Assembly: GCF_011753055.1 (NCBI RefSeq)
Contig: NZ_VWWJ01000001.1
Coordinates: 62,001 to 126,000, forward strand
Source: Burkholderia sp. Ax-1719
GTDB taxonomy: Bacteria > Pseudomonadota > Gammaproteobacteria > Burkholderiales > Burkholderiaceae
DNA length: 64,000 nucleotides
Direction: 5' to 3'
In this document: one piece after another, positions 43,393 to 51,161 of the stretch
How positions within the stretch are numbered: the first letter of the stretch is position 1
How the letters are laid out: each line of letters starts with the position of its first letter
The notes under the pieces: generated by a model
Database searches by the model: none
What the model was told of the DNA's origin: nothing
What the model saw: only the letters and a program-made list of their open reading frames with translations
Position numbers and translations under genes: made by a program

Positions 43393-44490
43393 TTAAACCA
43401 GATCGCGCACCTCGCGGATCGGGATGACCGTGCGGTCGCCGCAGGTGCGCAACAGCTCGCGCAACTCGTTGATGACCGGGAACACCTCGTGATTCCAGTC
43501 CGCGCCCTGCATGTCGTGCGCAGCCTGTTCGAGTTCCACGATGGTGCGGTCTTCCGCGAAGATGCGTTCCGTGAACCACACCAGCAGCGGCCAGCCCAGG
43601 TCGAGCAGGAAAGGAATCGACGGCCGGCGGATCGACAGCATGCCGAAGGTGCGGTTGGTGCGCTGCTGCGCGTCGAGCGGCACGTAGTTGATCCAGAGGT
43701 CCATCACGAGCGTGCCGTCGCTCGAATGGATCTGCAGCGTCTGGAACGGATATTCCGTGCGGATCGTCATCACACTCTGGTCGCTCTGATCCTCGCGTTT
43801 CTTGCTGCCGCGAAACACCAGCGCCTCGCCCGCGGGCTGCTTGCCCTCCATACGCACGAAGGTGTAATCCACTTCGATCCAGCCTTCGCCGCGCCGCCGC
43901 CCCAGCGAACGCGCACGCATCTGGCCCATCTGCTTGCGGTGTAGAAACTGATGGTTCATGTCCATCAGGTTCTCGTGCATGAACGAGTAATGACACTTGA
44001 CCGCGCGGCCGAAACGGCGCGTCTTGTAGTCCTTGTTCCCAACCGAGGCGAGCGCGGGCACGGGGCGCCCGGCCGCCAGCGTGGCGTCGCCGGGGAACAC
44101 GAAGATCATGCCGTGCGCTTCCTCGCACGGGTAGGCGCGCACGCCATTGGGCAGGCGTTCCCGGCCAAGGTAAGGCACGTCCACGCACTGACCCGAGCAA
44201 TCGTAGGTCCAGCCGTGGTAGCCGCAGCGCAGCGACTCGCCATCGACCACGCCCTTGTGCAACGGCACCTGGCGGTGCGCGCAGCGGTCTTCGAGCGCGA
44301 ACACCTTGCCCGATACGGTGCGGAACAGCACGATAGGGTCGCCGGCGAAGTGCACGCCCAGCGCCTTGCCCGCCTTGACCTCCCGCGACCAGGCGAGCGG
44401 ATACCAGTGATCGGGATGAATGGGCACGCGGCGAAGATCGCGTACCGGGGCTTCGCTCGTGGAGCCGTCTAGATAAGGCATTGCACGCAT
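43393..44490 (-). CDS. Rieske aromatic-ring-hydroxylating oxygenase alpha subunit
   Basis: 365 residues from ATG at 44490 with AAGGAG upstream. Rieske ligands Cys70/His72 (EDRCAHRQVPLHKG) and Cys89/His92 (LRCGYHGWTYD); mononuclear iron site MHENLMDMNHQFLHRKQMG with His180 and His184. C-terminal half is of the VanA/CMO-like branch. No ferredoxin or reductase gene is adjacent, so it needs an electron donor encoded elsewhere (for example the vanB product at 30769). Unlike the two VanA-like proteins of 28-31 kb, it ends with a hydrophobic stretch (PSIPFLLDLGWPLLVWFTERIF), perhaps for membrane association. Confidence 0.9.
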   Translation of the reverse strand: MRAMPYLDGSTSEAPVRDLRRVPIHPDHWYPLAWSREVKAGKALGVHFAGDPIVLFRTVSGKVFALEDRCAHRQVPLHKGVVDGESLRCGYHGWTYDCSGQCVDVPYLGRERLPNGVRAYPCEEAHGMIFVFPGDATLAAGRPVPALASVGNKDYKTRRFGRAVKCHYSFMHENLMDMNHQFLHRKQMGQMRARSLGRRRGEGWIEVDYTFVRMEGKQPAGEALVFRGSKKREDQSDQSVMTIRTEYPFQTLQIHSSDGTLVMDLWINYVPLDAQQRTNRTFGMLSIRRPSIPFLLDLGWPLLVWFTERIFAEDRTIVELEQAAHDMQGADWNHEVFPVINELRELLRTCGDRTVIPIREVRDLV

Positions 44491-45090
44491 GCGTGATGTC
44501 TCCTTGCAGAACCGGGCACCAGCCGCCGTTGAGCACGCCAGCCTCGTGGGCGGATCGGCGCGGCTTCTGCCATGGTACTGGAATGCCATGGCCTTCGCTG
44601 GCGGTTCTGGGCACCGCAAATTTATTTTGAGTAGCAAAATGAGTGCCCGCACACAGTTCAGGCGGGGCAGGAATTTTTTTCAATGTCGCGCCGGCTATCG
44701 TAGCGCGTTGCCTGGCGCCTTCGTGACCCATGCGGGTTGGGACATACCCGTATCGGCCGGGTAGCGCAATCGGCAGACTTATGCGGACGTTCGCGCGCTG
44801 TGATTGCGCGCTTTACCCGGTCATGGCGACGCGTTTTTTCTCCATTAGCCGCTCAATATATTTCGCATTCCAAACTTGTTATCGAAGCAGTTCTCTTCGT
44901 CGTCACTCCGACTTTGCACTCTGCCCTCATGTGGCTGCGCGATACATCTATCGCGCATATTTTAAAGATGATGCGGACTGCATAGAGTGCCGACTCCACC
45001 CCTCAAGCGCCTCTTGATTTTCGTTGTGGGCGGCGCACAATGAGCGCGCATTAGTCGTTGCGTTGTCAGCAAACACCCAGAGAGGACTGA
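44491..45090. other. 600-bp non-coding region upstream of the three-gene operon
   Basis: No convincing protein frame. Relatively AT-rich from about 44830 to 44980. Contains the stem TGCGCGATA/TATCGCGCA (44936-44944 and 44949-44957, 4-nt loop) followed by TATTTTAAAG, and a weak promoter-like pair TTGATT (45014-45019) with 16-nt spacer and CACAAT (45036-45041). Parts near 44755-44785 resemble the D-arm side of a tRNA, but no full cloverleaf forms. Confidence 0.4.
45014..45041 (+). promoter_or_regulatory. Possible sigma-70 promoter of the three-gene operon
   Basis: TTGATT, 16-nt spacer, CACAAT; the transcript would start about 45048 with a 42-nt leader containing AGAGAGGA before the ATG at 45091. 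Matches are partial, so confidence is low. Confidence 0.3.
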
Positions 45091-45789
45091 ATGAAAATTC
45101 CAGAAGGTCTCAAGAAGGTGGTGAACCTGGTCATCGTGGACGAATCCGCAGCGTCCGCACCGGCCACTGCAGAGACCGAAAGCGATTCGTCAGCCAGCGC
45201 GTCGGGCGCGGCGTCGGGCAATCACTCGACGCAATCGGCACAACAGGCACAAGAGGCGCAGGCGGGGCAGCAGCCAGGCGTCAATAGCGGAATCGATGTC
45301 GCCGACCTCGAAAAGCGCATCGACACGCTCATCCAGGACAACCCGGCCTATGCACCCTATCGGGCGTTCGCCGAGATGAGCCAGTCGATCGCGGCAGCGG
45401 TGCCCGACGAACAGCAGCGCTATCGCGCCGCGCTGCTCGGCGTGAAAACCAATCTCGATGCCTTGCTCGGCGCAGTCAATTCGCATGCGGACGTGCTGGC
45501 GAAAGAACAGAAAAACTTTGCATCGGCGTTCGTCGCGCACTCCGAAGCGGACATCGCCTCGCTGCGCGAACAGGAAACCCGACTGAACGAAGAGATTGGC
45601 GCACTCGCGCGCCAGCTCACGGAAAAGAACGCGCAGAAAGACGCCGTCAGCAAGTCCATCAACAGCAAGACCGCAGGTCTCGCCAAGGCAAAGATCGATT
45701 TCGAATCCGTGCGCACGACGCTCGTGCAGAAATATGACGGCATCGTAAAGAAGCTTCAGGGCTATCTTGGAGAGTCGGCACATGGCTAA
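45091..45789 (+). CDS. Cytoplasmic coiled-coil protein, first gene of the 45-48 kb operon
   Basis: 232 residues, no signal peptide. A short conserved-looking start (MKIPEGLKKVVNLVIVDE) could be an amphipathic membrane-touching helix. Residues 20-66 are a Ser/Ala/Gln-rich disordered linker. The rest is helical: 69-145 (LEKRIDTLIQDNPAYAPYRAFAEMSQSI), then a heptad coiled coil of about 60 residues (SLREQETRLNEEIGALARQLTEKNAQKDAVSKSINSK). The shape resembles scaffold proteins such as PspA/IM30 but no family can be named. Its stop overlaps the next start by 8 nt (ATGGCTAA). AGAGAGGA Shine-Dalgarno upstream. Confidence 0.8.
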   Translation: MKIPEGLKKVVNLVIVDESAASAPATAETESDSSASASGAASGNHSTQSAQQAQEAQAGQQPGVNSGIDVADLEKRIDTLIQDNPAYAPYRAFAEMSQSIAAAVPDEQQRYRAALLGVKTNLDALLGAVNSHADVLAKEQKNFASAFVAHSEADIASLREQETRLNEEIGALARQLTEKNAQKDAVSKSINSKTAGLAKAKIDFESVRTTLVQKYDGIVKKLQGYLGESAHG

Positions 45790-46804
45790 CGACATCGTGA
45801 AGTCCGAGATCAAGAAGCGCGTGCGCTCGTTCTGGGACACGAAGGAAGGCGGCGTCGGCATGGTGGTGGGGGTCGCGGCGCTTGGCGGCCTCGTGTGGGG
45901 TGCCGGCAAGGTGATGCCGTTTATCGCCCGGCTGATGGAAAACACCGCGGCTGCGGTATTCTTCGGCGCGATCGCCGTGGGACTCGTCTACGTGCTCGTG
46001 TTCGATTCCACGCTGCGCAGCCGCTTGTGGCTGTCGTATCAGCTGCTCATGAAAGGGCTGACGTATTCGATTATCAAATACGACCCGGCAGCCACGGAAC
46101 GCATTCTCTCCAAAGAGATCACCAAAATGATCGATGAGGCTTCCGATGCGCGCGTGAAAGGCGGCGGCCGCGTCGAAGCCGTGCGCCGCACCATCGAGGA
46201 GTTCAAGGAAGAAGAAGAGCAGCTCAAACGCGAAGCCGTGGCGATGGCGCGCAAGAATCGTCCGCAGGAAGAGATCAATTCGCACGCGCGCCGCATCGGT
46301 CAGCTCGACGCCGCGATCCAGCGCACCGGCAAGGTCTACGACGAACTGAGCGCCACCTACAACAACCTCGTGGAAGCCGAAAACGCCTTCCGGCGCATGC
46401 ACGATGAAGCCGAGTTCAAGATCCGCCTCAAGGTCAAGGAATACGAGGCGGTGAATTCGATGACCGAAGCATGGCGCGGCTTCCGGCGCGCGTTCAGCCG
46501 CACGACCACCGTCAACGAATTGCGCGACATGCTGGTGGATTACATCAACGACGACACCGCCGCGAAGATGGGCGAAATGCGCGCCTATGTGCAGGACAGC
46601 GTGAAGGTGATCGACGCGGTGCAGATCCGCGACGACGCCGACACCGAACGCGGTCTGCAACTGCTCGCCGATCTCAACAGCCGCCAGATCGATTTCACGC
46701 CCGCCGCGCGCCTGACCGATAGCGCGCACGCGTCGTCCGCTGCTTCCGGCAAGGGACAACCGCCCTCGCCCGGCCCGATCGACTATACCCGCTACAAAAA
46801 CTAA
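45782..46804 (+). CDS. Two-TM coiled-coil membrane protein, second gene of the 45-48 kb operon
   Basis: 340 residues from ATG at 45782. A cytoplasmic basic start (VKSEIKKRVRSFWDTKEGG), TM helix 1 at about 25-47, TM helix 2 at about 55-77, then a long cytoplasmic helical part with strong coiled-coil content at about 125-225 (EEFKEEEEQLKREAVAMARKNR, RIGQLDAAIQRTGKVYDELSATYNNLVEAENAFRRM) and a Ser/Pro-rich end. No named family recognised. It is positioned to scaffold or receive a signal across the inner membrane together with its two neighbours. Gap to the next gene is 17 bp. Confidence 0.8.
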   Translation: MANDIVKSEIKKRVRSFWDTKEGGVGMVVGVAALGGLVWGAGKVMPFIARLMENTAAAVFFGAIAVGLVYVLVFDSTLRSRLWLSYQLLMKGLTYSIIKYDPAATERILSKEITKMIDEASDARVKGGGRVEAVRRTIEEFKEEEEQLKREAVAMARKNRPQEEINSHARRIGQLDAAIQRTGKVYDELSATYNNLVEAENAFRRMHDEAEFKIRLKVKEYEAVNSMTEAWRGFRRAFSRTTTVNELRDMLVDYINDDTAAKMGEMRAYVQDSVKVIDAVQIRDDADTERGLQLLADLNSRQIDFTPAARLTDSAHASSAASGKGQPPSPGPIDYTRYKN

Positions 46805-46821
46805 GACTAAGGAGTTTCCTC

Positions 46822-48009
46822 ATGCAGTTGACCACTGGTGCGAAGCGCTTCCTCGGCCTCGTCGCAAGTGTCGCGATCGTCTACGGCGCGTACTATGCCT
46901 GGCAGCACGGCCTGATCGGCAAGCATGGCGATACGCAGCCGGCGGCGCTCGACGTCGGCAACAATTCGCAATCCTCGCCCGCCCCGCAATCGACCGACCA
47001 AGGCACGACCCAGGCGGGTACACAGCAAACCGCGCAGCCCCCCACGCAGCAGCCGATCCCCGCCAGCTTCACGCCCAATGCGGACACGCGGCAGCAGATC
47101 CTGCAAAACCACGTCGTGCGCATTTCCGTGGAGAACCCCAGCGAGCCGATCTACGGCGAAACCAACGGCACGCCGCATGGTTTTAACTACGAGTTCGCAA
47201 AACTGCTGTTCGGTCAGCCCGAATTCAACGCCAGTGGCCCGGTCAAGATCGACACGCATCACGAAGTGAGCGCGTACAAGGACGTGCCGCGACAGTTGCT
47301 GGCTTCGGACAACGGCGTGCATGCTGTCGATATCGCGATGGACGGCCTGACTTTTCCCGACAACACGCCAGCGGGCGTGATCTACACGAATCCCTATCTG
47401 GATGACTTCGGTTACGCGCTGATCGTGCAGAAGGGTTCGCCGCTGCACTCGCCGGCGGATCTCGCGGGCAAGACCGTAGGCATTCTGCAGGGCGATCCGG
47501 ACGTGAAGGCTTTCGTCACGCGCCAGTTCCCCAACACGCAGTTCGTGGAAGTCAACGACGCCGACGACCAGTTCATCACCAAGGCCATCGACGAGCATCA
47601 GGTCGACGCATTCATCTACGATTACCCGTTCGCCGTCGAATCGATCAAGGGCAGCGACCTCAAATTTGCACAGACCAAACTCGATGGCTCGTCGATCAGC
47701 TACAAGATCGGCGTGCGCGCGGACGACCAGAATCTGCTCGTGTATCTGAATAGCGCGATTGGTCGCGTCAAGCAGACGCCTGCTTATCTGGAACTGCTGC
47801 GCAAGTATTTTCGCAGCGATCAGGCCGATGTGGTGGCAGCCGGCAATGGTGAGCATACCTATGCAGTCAAACGCGGCGACACGCTCAACACCATCGCCGT
47901 CGCGCAACTCGGCGCAGGCGCGCGTTACCGCGATATCCAGCGCCGCAACAACCTGCCGAATCCGAACCTGATCCTGGTGGGCGAGCAACTGATCATTCCG
48001 GTGCGCTAA
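46822..48009 (+). CDS. Membrane-anchored solute-binding domain fused to LysM
   Basis: 395 residues. N-terminal membrane anchor at about 10-28 without a clear cleavage site, Gln/Thr/Pro-rich linker (36-85), a family 3 solute-binding (SBP_bac_3) domain at about 97-332 (VVRISVENPSEPIYGETNGTPHGFNYEFAKLLFG, VDIAMDGLTFPDNTPAGVIYTNPYLDDFGYALIVQKGSPL, SPADLAGKTVGILQGDPDV, VDAFIYDYPFAV), and a LysM domain at 346-393 (YAVKRGDTLNTIAVAQLGAGARYRDIQRRNNLPNPNLILVGEQLIIPV). LysM binds peptidoglycan, so the protein could link a periplasmic ligand to the cell wall. There is no ABC permease or ATPase, so it is more likely a sensor than a transporter part. Confidence 0.87.
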   Translation: MQLTTGAKRFLGLVASVAIVYGAYYAWQHGLIGKHGDTQPAALDVGNNSQSSPAPQSTDQGTTQAGTQQTAQPPTQQPIPASFTPNADTRQQILQNHVVRISVENPSEPIYGETNGTPHGFNYEFAKLLFGQPEFNASGPVKIDTHHEVSAYKDVPRQLLASDNGVHAVDIAMDGLTFPDNTPAGVIYTNPYLDDFGYALIVQKGSPLHSPADLAGKTVGILQGDPDVKAFVTRQFPNTQFVEVNDADDQFITKAIDEHQVDAFIYDYPFAVESIKGSDLKFAQTKLDGSSISYKIGVRADDQNLLVYLNSAIGRVKQTPAYLELLRKYFRSDQADVVAAGNGEHTYAVKRGDTLNTIAVAQLGAGARYRDIQRRNNLPNPNLILVGEQLIIPVR

Positions 48010-48030
48010 ACGGCGCGCACAAAAGACAAA

Positions 48031-48070
48031 CGGGGCAATGCGTGGGAAATCGCGCATTGCCCCGTTTTTT
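48031..48070 (+). terminator. Strong intrinsic terminator
   Basis: Perfect 12-bp stem CGGGGCAATGCG/CGCATTGCCCCG (48031-48042 and 48053-48064) with a 10-nt loop, then six T. It ends the three-gene operon 20 bp after the SBP-LysM stop. Confidence 0.93.
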
Positions 48071-48097
48071 ATGGCTCAAGCTTTGACTAAACGCTGA

Positions 48098-49666
48098 TCA
48101 AAACACCTTGATAGGCATGTCGATCACCAGACGATATTCCATATTGCTCGGGTCCGAGTAGTACTTCGAACCGTGGTGCCACATGGCAATGAAGGTGATC
48201 TTCGTATCCTTGAAGCGGCCGTTTTGCAGCGTATAGGACGGCACGAAACCAAATTCGTGGTGCGTGCCGTGCACGGGCTGGCCATTCTTCCAGTAGAGAC
48301 CGTGCAGCGCGCTGCCTTCCGACGCGTTGATCTGCGCTTCAGCCGATCCATCGGCGCCCCAGCCAGTCAGATACCAGAACATCGCCTTCGCGCCCGGCAA
48401 ACCGGCGTATTTGCCGTCAAACGTATAACGCGCCTGGAACGATTGCTCGTGCGGTGCGTTGTAGTCCACGTCCATCGAGTTGACGAGATAAATGCCATTG
48501 GTCTCGTTCACGTAATCGAAGAACTGGTCGCCCAGAATGCGCTGGTAGCCGAACAGGATCGAGTGCGGCCCGTGCTGCGCCGAAATCGAAAAGCTCACCG
48601 CATTGTTGTCGATATGCCCTTCGAGGGCGTCACCGGCATTGTGCGTCGAATAGACGTTGCCGAAGCCGGTCCACTTGATCGTCGACGGGTCGCCGAAGCT
48701 TTGCTTCACCGACGCGTAGTACTGACGCCAGACGTTGTCGGCCTGATCGGCGTAAAGCGAAAGCGAGCCGTCTTTGGCGTAGTCCCACGAACCGCCCACG
48801 TAGCTCAGGCGGTCGATCCGCACGCCGCCATACGAGCTGGTGAGGTTGCTCAGATTGGTATGGCCGCGGTCGTCCGCTTTCGTGAAGCTGCCGCCTTCCA
48901 GCGACATGTTCGCCACGTCCTTGCTCACCACCGACACGCCAAGGAAAGTCGGCGGCAGCGCGCGATTGTCGTGCGGCTCCATGAACGGATTGACGATTTG
49001 CTGCAGGCCGTATTTGACGACCGTATCCGAGATGCGCGCCTTCACGTCGTACATGCCGGGATAAGCCCAGGCGAGCTGGTTCGAACCGCCGCCATCCTTG
49101 CCGACGTGCACGAAATTCCCCGCGCCCGCGCCGCCGTCAAGCTTGAATGCGCCGAACATCGTTGCGTCCACACCGAAGCCAATCAGCCCTTGCGTGAAGC
49201 CCGATTCATAGTTGACCTGCGCGGCCTGAATCCATGCGTGGCGATGCGGGCCGCCTTGCATGTCGAGTTGGTCGGCGTAATTGCGCAGATTCACGGTGAG
49301 ATGGCTGTCGCCGATAAAACCGTTGCTGCGCGCCTGGCTCGATGGCGAGGCCTTCGGGTTGTCCGCAATCGTAACGCGCTCTGCGTTGCGATCGGGCGAG
49401 CCTGCCGCCATCTGTAGCGCGCCGCTCCGCGTTTCACCCTGCGCGGGCGGCACGCTGGCCTGCGCCACCACGACCGTGCGGTTTTGCACCTTCTTTTCTG
49501 CGGGTTTCGCTTGCACCGGCGTTTGTGCGTTCGACTGCGGCGTCGATATTTGCGGCTGCGGGGTGTCGTCCGCCCAGGCCTGCGCGCTCACACCAAGCGG
49601 CAATCCCAATGCGACGAACATGATCTTCGATGTCGCCTTGTTTTTCCTGCGATCTGTTTTCATCAT
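48098..49666 (-). CDS. OprD-family outer-membrane porin
   Basis: 522 residues from the first of two ATGs (49666, 49663). A twin-charged start (KTDRRKNKATSK) and signal peptide to about residue 32 (GVSAQAWA) precede a Pro/Gln/Ala-rich linker to about 110 and the OprD barrel: GDSHLTVNLRNYADQ, AWIQAAQVNYESGFTQGLIGFGVDATMFGAFKLDGG, then PFMEPHDNRALPPTFLGVSV. Terminal residue is Phe (IDMPIKVF). OprD channels pass basic amino acids, peptides or aromatic acids. Convergent with the SBP-LysM operon; upstream lies the XRE-cupin regulator and POT transporter, so peptide or amino acid uptake is plausible. Confidence 0.92.
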   Translation of the reverse strand: MMKTDRRKNKATSKIMFVALGLPLGVSAQAWADDTPQPQISTPQSNAQTPVQAKPAEKKVQNRTVVVAQASVPPAQGETRSGALQMAAGSPDRNAERVTIADNPKASPSSQARSNGFIGDSHLTVNLRNYADQLDMQGGPHRHAWIQAAQVNYESGFTQGLIGFGVDATMFGAFKLDGGAGAGNFVHVGKDGGGSNQLAWAYPGMYDVKARISDTVVKYGLQQIVNPFMEPHDNRALPPTFLGVSVVSKDVANMSLEGGSFTKADDRGHTNLSNLTSSYGGVRIDRLSYVGGSWDYAKDGSLSLYADQADNVWRQYYASVKQSFGDPSTIKWTGFGNVYSTHNAGDALEGHIDNNAVSFSISAQHGPHSILFGYQRILGDQFFDYVNETNGIYLVNSMDVDYNAPHEQSFQARYTFDGKYAGLPGAKAMFWYLTGWGADGSAEAQINASEGSALHGLYWKNGQPVHGTHHEFGFVPSYTLQNGRFKDTKITFIAMWHHGSKYYSDPSNMEYRLVIDMPIKVF

Positions 49667-50244
49667 TCTGTCTTCACGTCGTTGTACTCCGGATCATCGG
49701 GTGGTGTACCCTGCGATCCCCCTGGCCGCCGGCGGTGGCACGGCAGGCCAAATTCCACGGCATGGCGGTCAGCCATGCTGCGAAATGCTGATGCGGCGCT
49801 GGCGTTGCCCTGCTCCGCGTGTTGCCCCCCGCCATTCAGTACGCTGAATGTAGCGTCGACACCTCTGCATGCGTCACGCGCGCAAACGCGCGCCTGGCCA
49901 GCGCACGCAAATGCGTTACGCGAAGTTAGATCGCACGGCGAGGGGATATCGCCCGGAATCCGGACGCGTACAAAGGACGGGAATACCTTCAGCGTCGCCC
50001 GTCAATACATTATCGGGCGAACATCAGGAAGGAATCCTTATCGTGTCTCTGCGTATCGCAGTAGGGGGCGGGTGTCTCTTGTATTCGAATCAAGACGACG
50101 ACGCACGGTCCGCGCGCCGCCTCATGCCGTAACAGCCGGTGCCCATAGCAACGCCGGTGTCAGGTAAAAGTCGTTCACTTCGTCATCCTTACAATACCTT
50201 ACCAGGAAGCACCCGATATTGCGACTCACCCGGTCCTTCCTCGA
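49667..50244. other. 578-bp region between OprD and the XRE regulator
   Basis: No supported gene. It holds the OprD promoter region and, at 49833-49850, the perfect inverted repeat CATTCAG/CTGAATG with 4-nt spacer TACG, 167 bp before the OprD start and a candidate regulator site. The rest looks like ordinary intergenic sequence. Confidence 0.5.
49833..49850. promoter_or_regulatory. 18-bp inverted repeat upstream of OprD
   Basis: CATTCAG, TACG, CTGAATG: seven perfect pairs. The spacer and arm length suit a dimeric regulator or a small hairpin. No adjacent T-run, so not a terminator. Confidence 0.4.
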
Positions 50245-50820
50245 TTAAAACAGTCGCGGCGTTCCTACCCAGACAACCACCGCTTCCTTGCTGCCGTTAT
50301 TGCTCCAGCTATGCGGCACAGTCGATTGATAATGTGCCGAGTCGCCAGCGTGAAGCACGAACTCCTTGCCTTCCAGTTCCAGCGATAGTTCACCGTCGAT
50401 CACGTAGAGAAATTCTTCTCCCGCGTGCGTGGTGACTTCCGAGCGCTTCTTGCCCGTGGGCAGGCGCACGAGGATCGATTCGAGCTGGCGTCCCCCGGCC
50501 GTATTCGTGAGCCGGGCGAACAGATTCGCCGAATTCGCAAAGCCAAAAAACTCCAGTTGATCGCCGCGCTTGACCGAACGTTCCTCTGAGGGCGTTTCGA
50601 CGAAGTACTGCATCGTCACGCCCAACGCCCGCGCAATACCCGATAGCGAAGTCAGCGACGGCGAGGCCAGTCCGCGCTCCACCTGAGACAGAAACGGCTT
50701 GGAAATACCGGCCGCCGTTGCCGTCTGATCGAGCGTCTGGCCCAGCCGCTGGCGCAGTGCGCGGATCTTTTCACCGAGCGCCAATGCAATCGGCTCCTGC
50801 TTTCCACTTGTAGAAACCAT
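50245..50820 (-). CDS. XRE-family regulator with cupin domain
   Basis: 191 residues from ATG at 50820. HTH_3 domain: LALGEKIRALRQRLGQTLDQTATAAGISKPFLSQVERGLASPSLTSLSGIARALGV. C-terminal small cupin: LESILVRLPTGKKRSEVTTHAGEEFLYVIDGELSLELEGKEFVLHAGDSAHYQSTVPHSWSNNG, with His and Glu in the metal-binding order. Such PuuR/SutR-like proteins sense small molecules (polyamines, cysteine, peptides). It is divergent from the POT gene with 341 bp between them; direct repeats upstream of its start (50851-50878) may be its own operator. Confidence 0.92.
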   Translation of the reverse strand: MVSTSGKQEPIALALGEKIRALRQRLGQTLDQTATAAGISKPFLSQVERGLASPSLTSLSGIARALGVTMQYFVETPSEERSVKRGDQLEFFGFANSANLFARLTNTAGGRQLESILVRLPTGKKRSEVTTHAGEEFLYVIDGELSLELEGKEFVLHAGDSAHYQSTVPHSWSNNGSKEAVVVWVGTPRLF

Positions 50821-51161
50821 ATCAGGAACGTAAATTATCGTCAAAATTTGTTTGATACAGGTAAATCTGATTTGATACCCTTGCGGGTTGCCGGAATTTC
50901 ACTTATATGAACCGGCACCAAAACAGTGCGTCAGCGAGATCCGCGCCGTCACTGTGATGGAGATTCAGAGAAAAATGAAATTGTAAACCTGGTGCCTGCG
51001 CGATCCGCAGACCAACCACGGAGGAGATATGACATCAACTGGCGCCATAAGCGCCGTCCTTGCCAGCGGCATCACTCCCGGCGTGAGTGAGTGCCCGCTT
51101 CGCACGCGACCCGCGTGCCTTCGCCACTATCGCAGTAAATGCGCAGCAAATTGAGGTCACA
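50821..51161. other. 341-bp divergent region between XRE-cupin and POT genes
   Basis: No protein frame. Contains TTTGATAC twice, at 50851-50858 and 50871-50878, exactly 20 bp (two helical turns) apart, close to the XRE start. The side near the POT gene shows GAGG before the ATG at 51162 but no strong promoter that I can recognise. Confidence 0.5.
50851..50878. repeat. Direct repeat TTTGATAC x2, 20-bp phasing
   Basis: Two identical 8-bp copies starting at 50851 and 50871. Repeats on the same face of the helix suit cooperative binding by a dimeric regulator. Adjacent to the XRE-cupin start at 50820, so autoregulation is plausible. Confidence 0.5.

Noticed and set aside
44755..44790. tRNA-like stretch (GGGTAGCGCAATCGGCAGAC)
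   Set aside because: Resembles a D-arm but no anticodon stem, T arm or acceptor pairs can be formed downstream.
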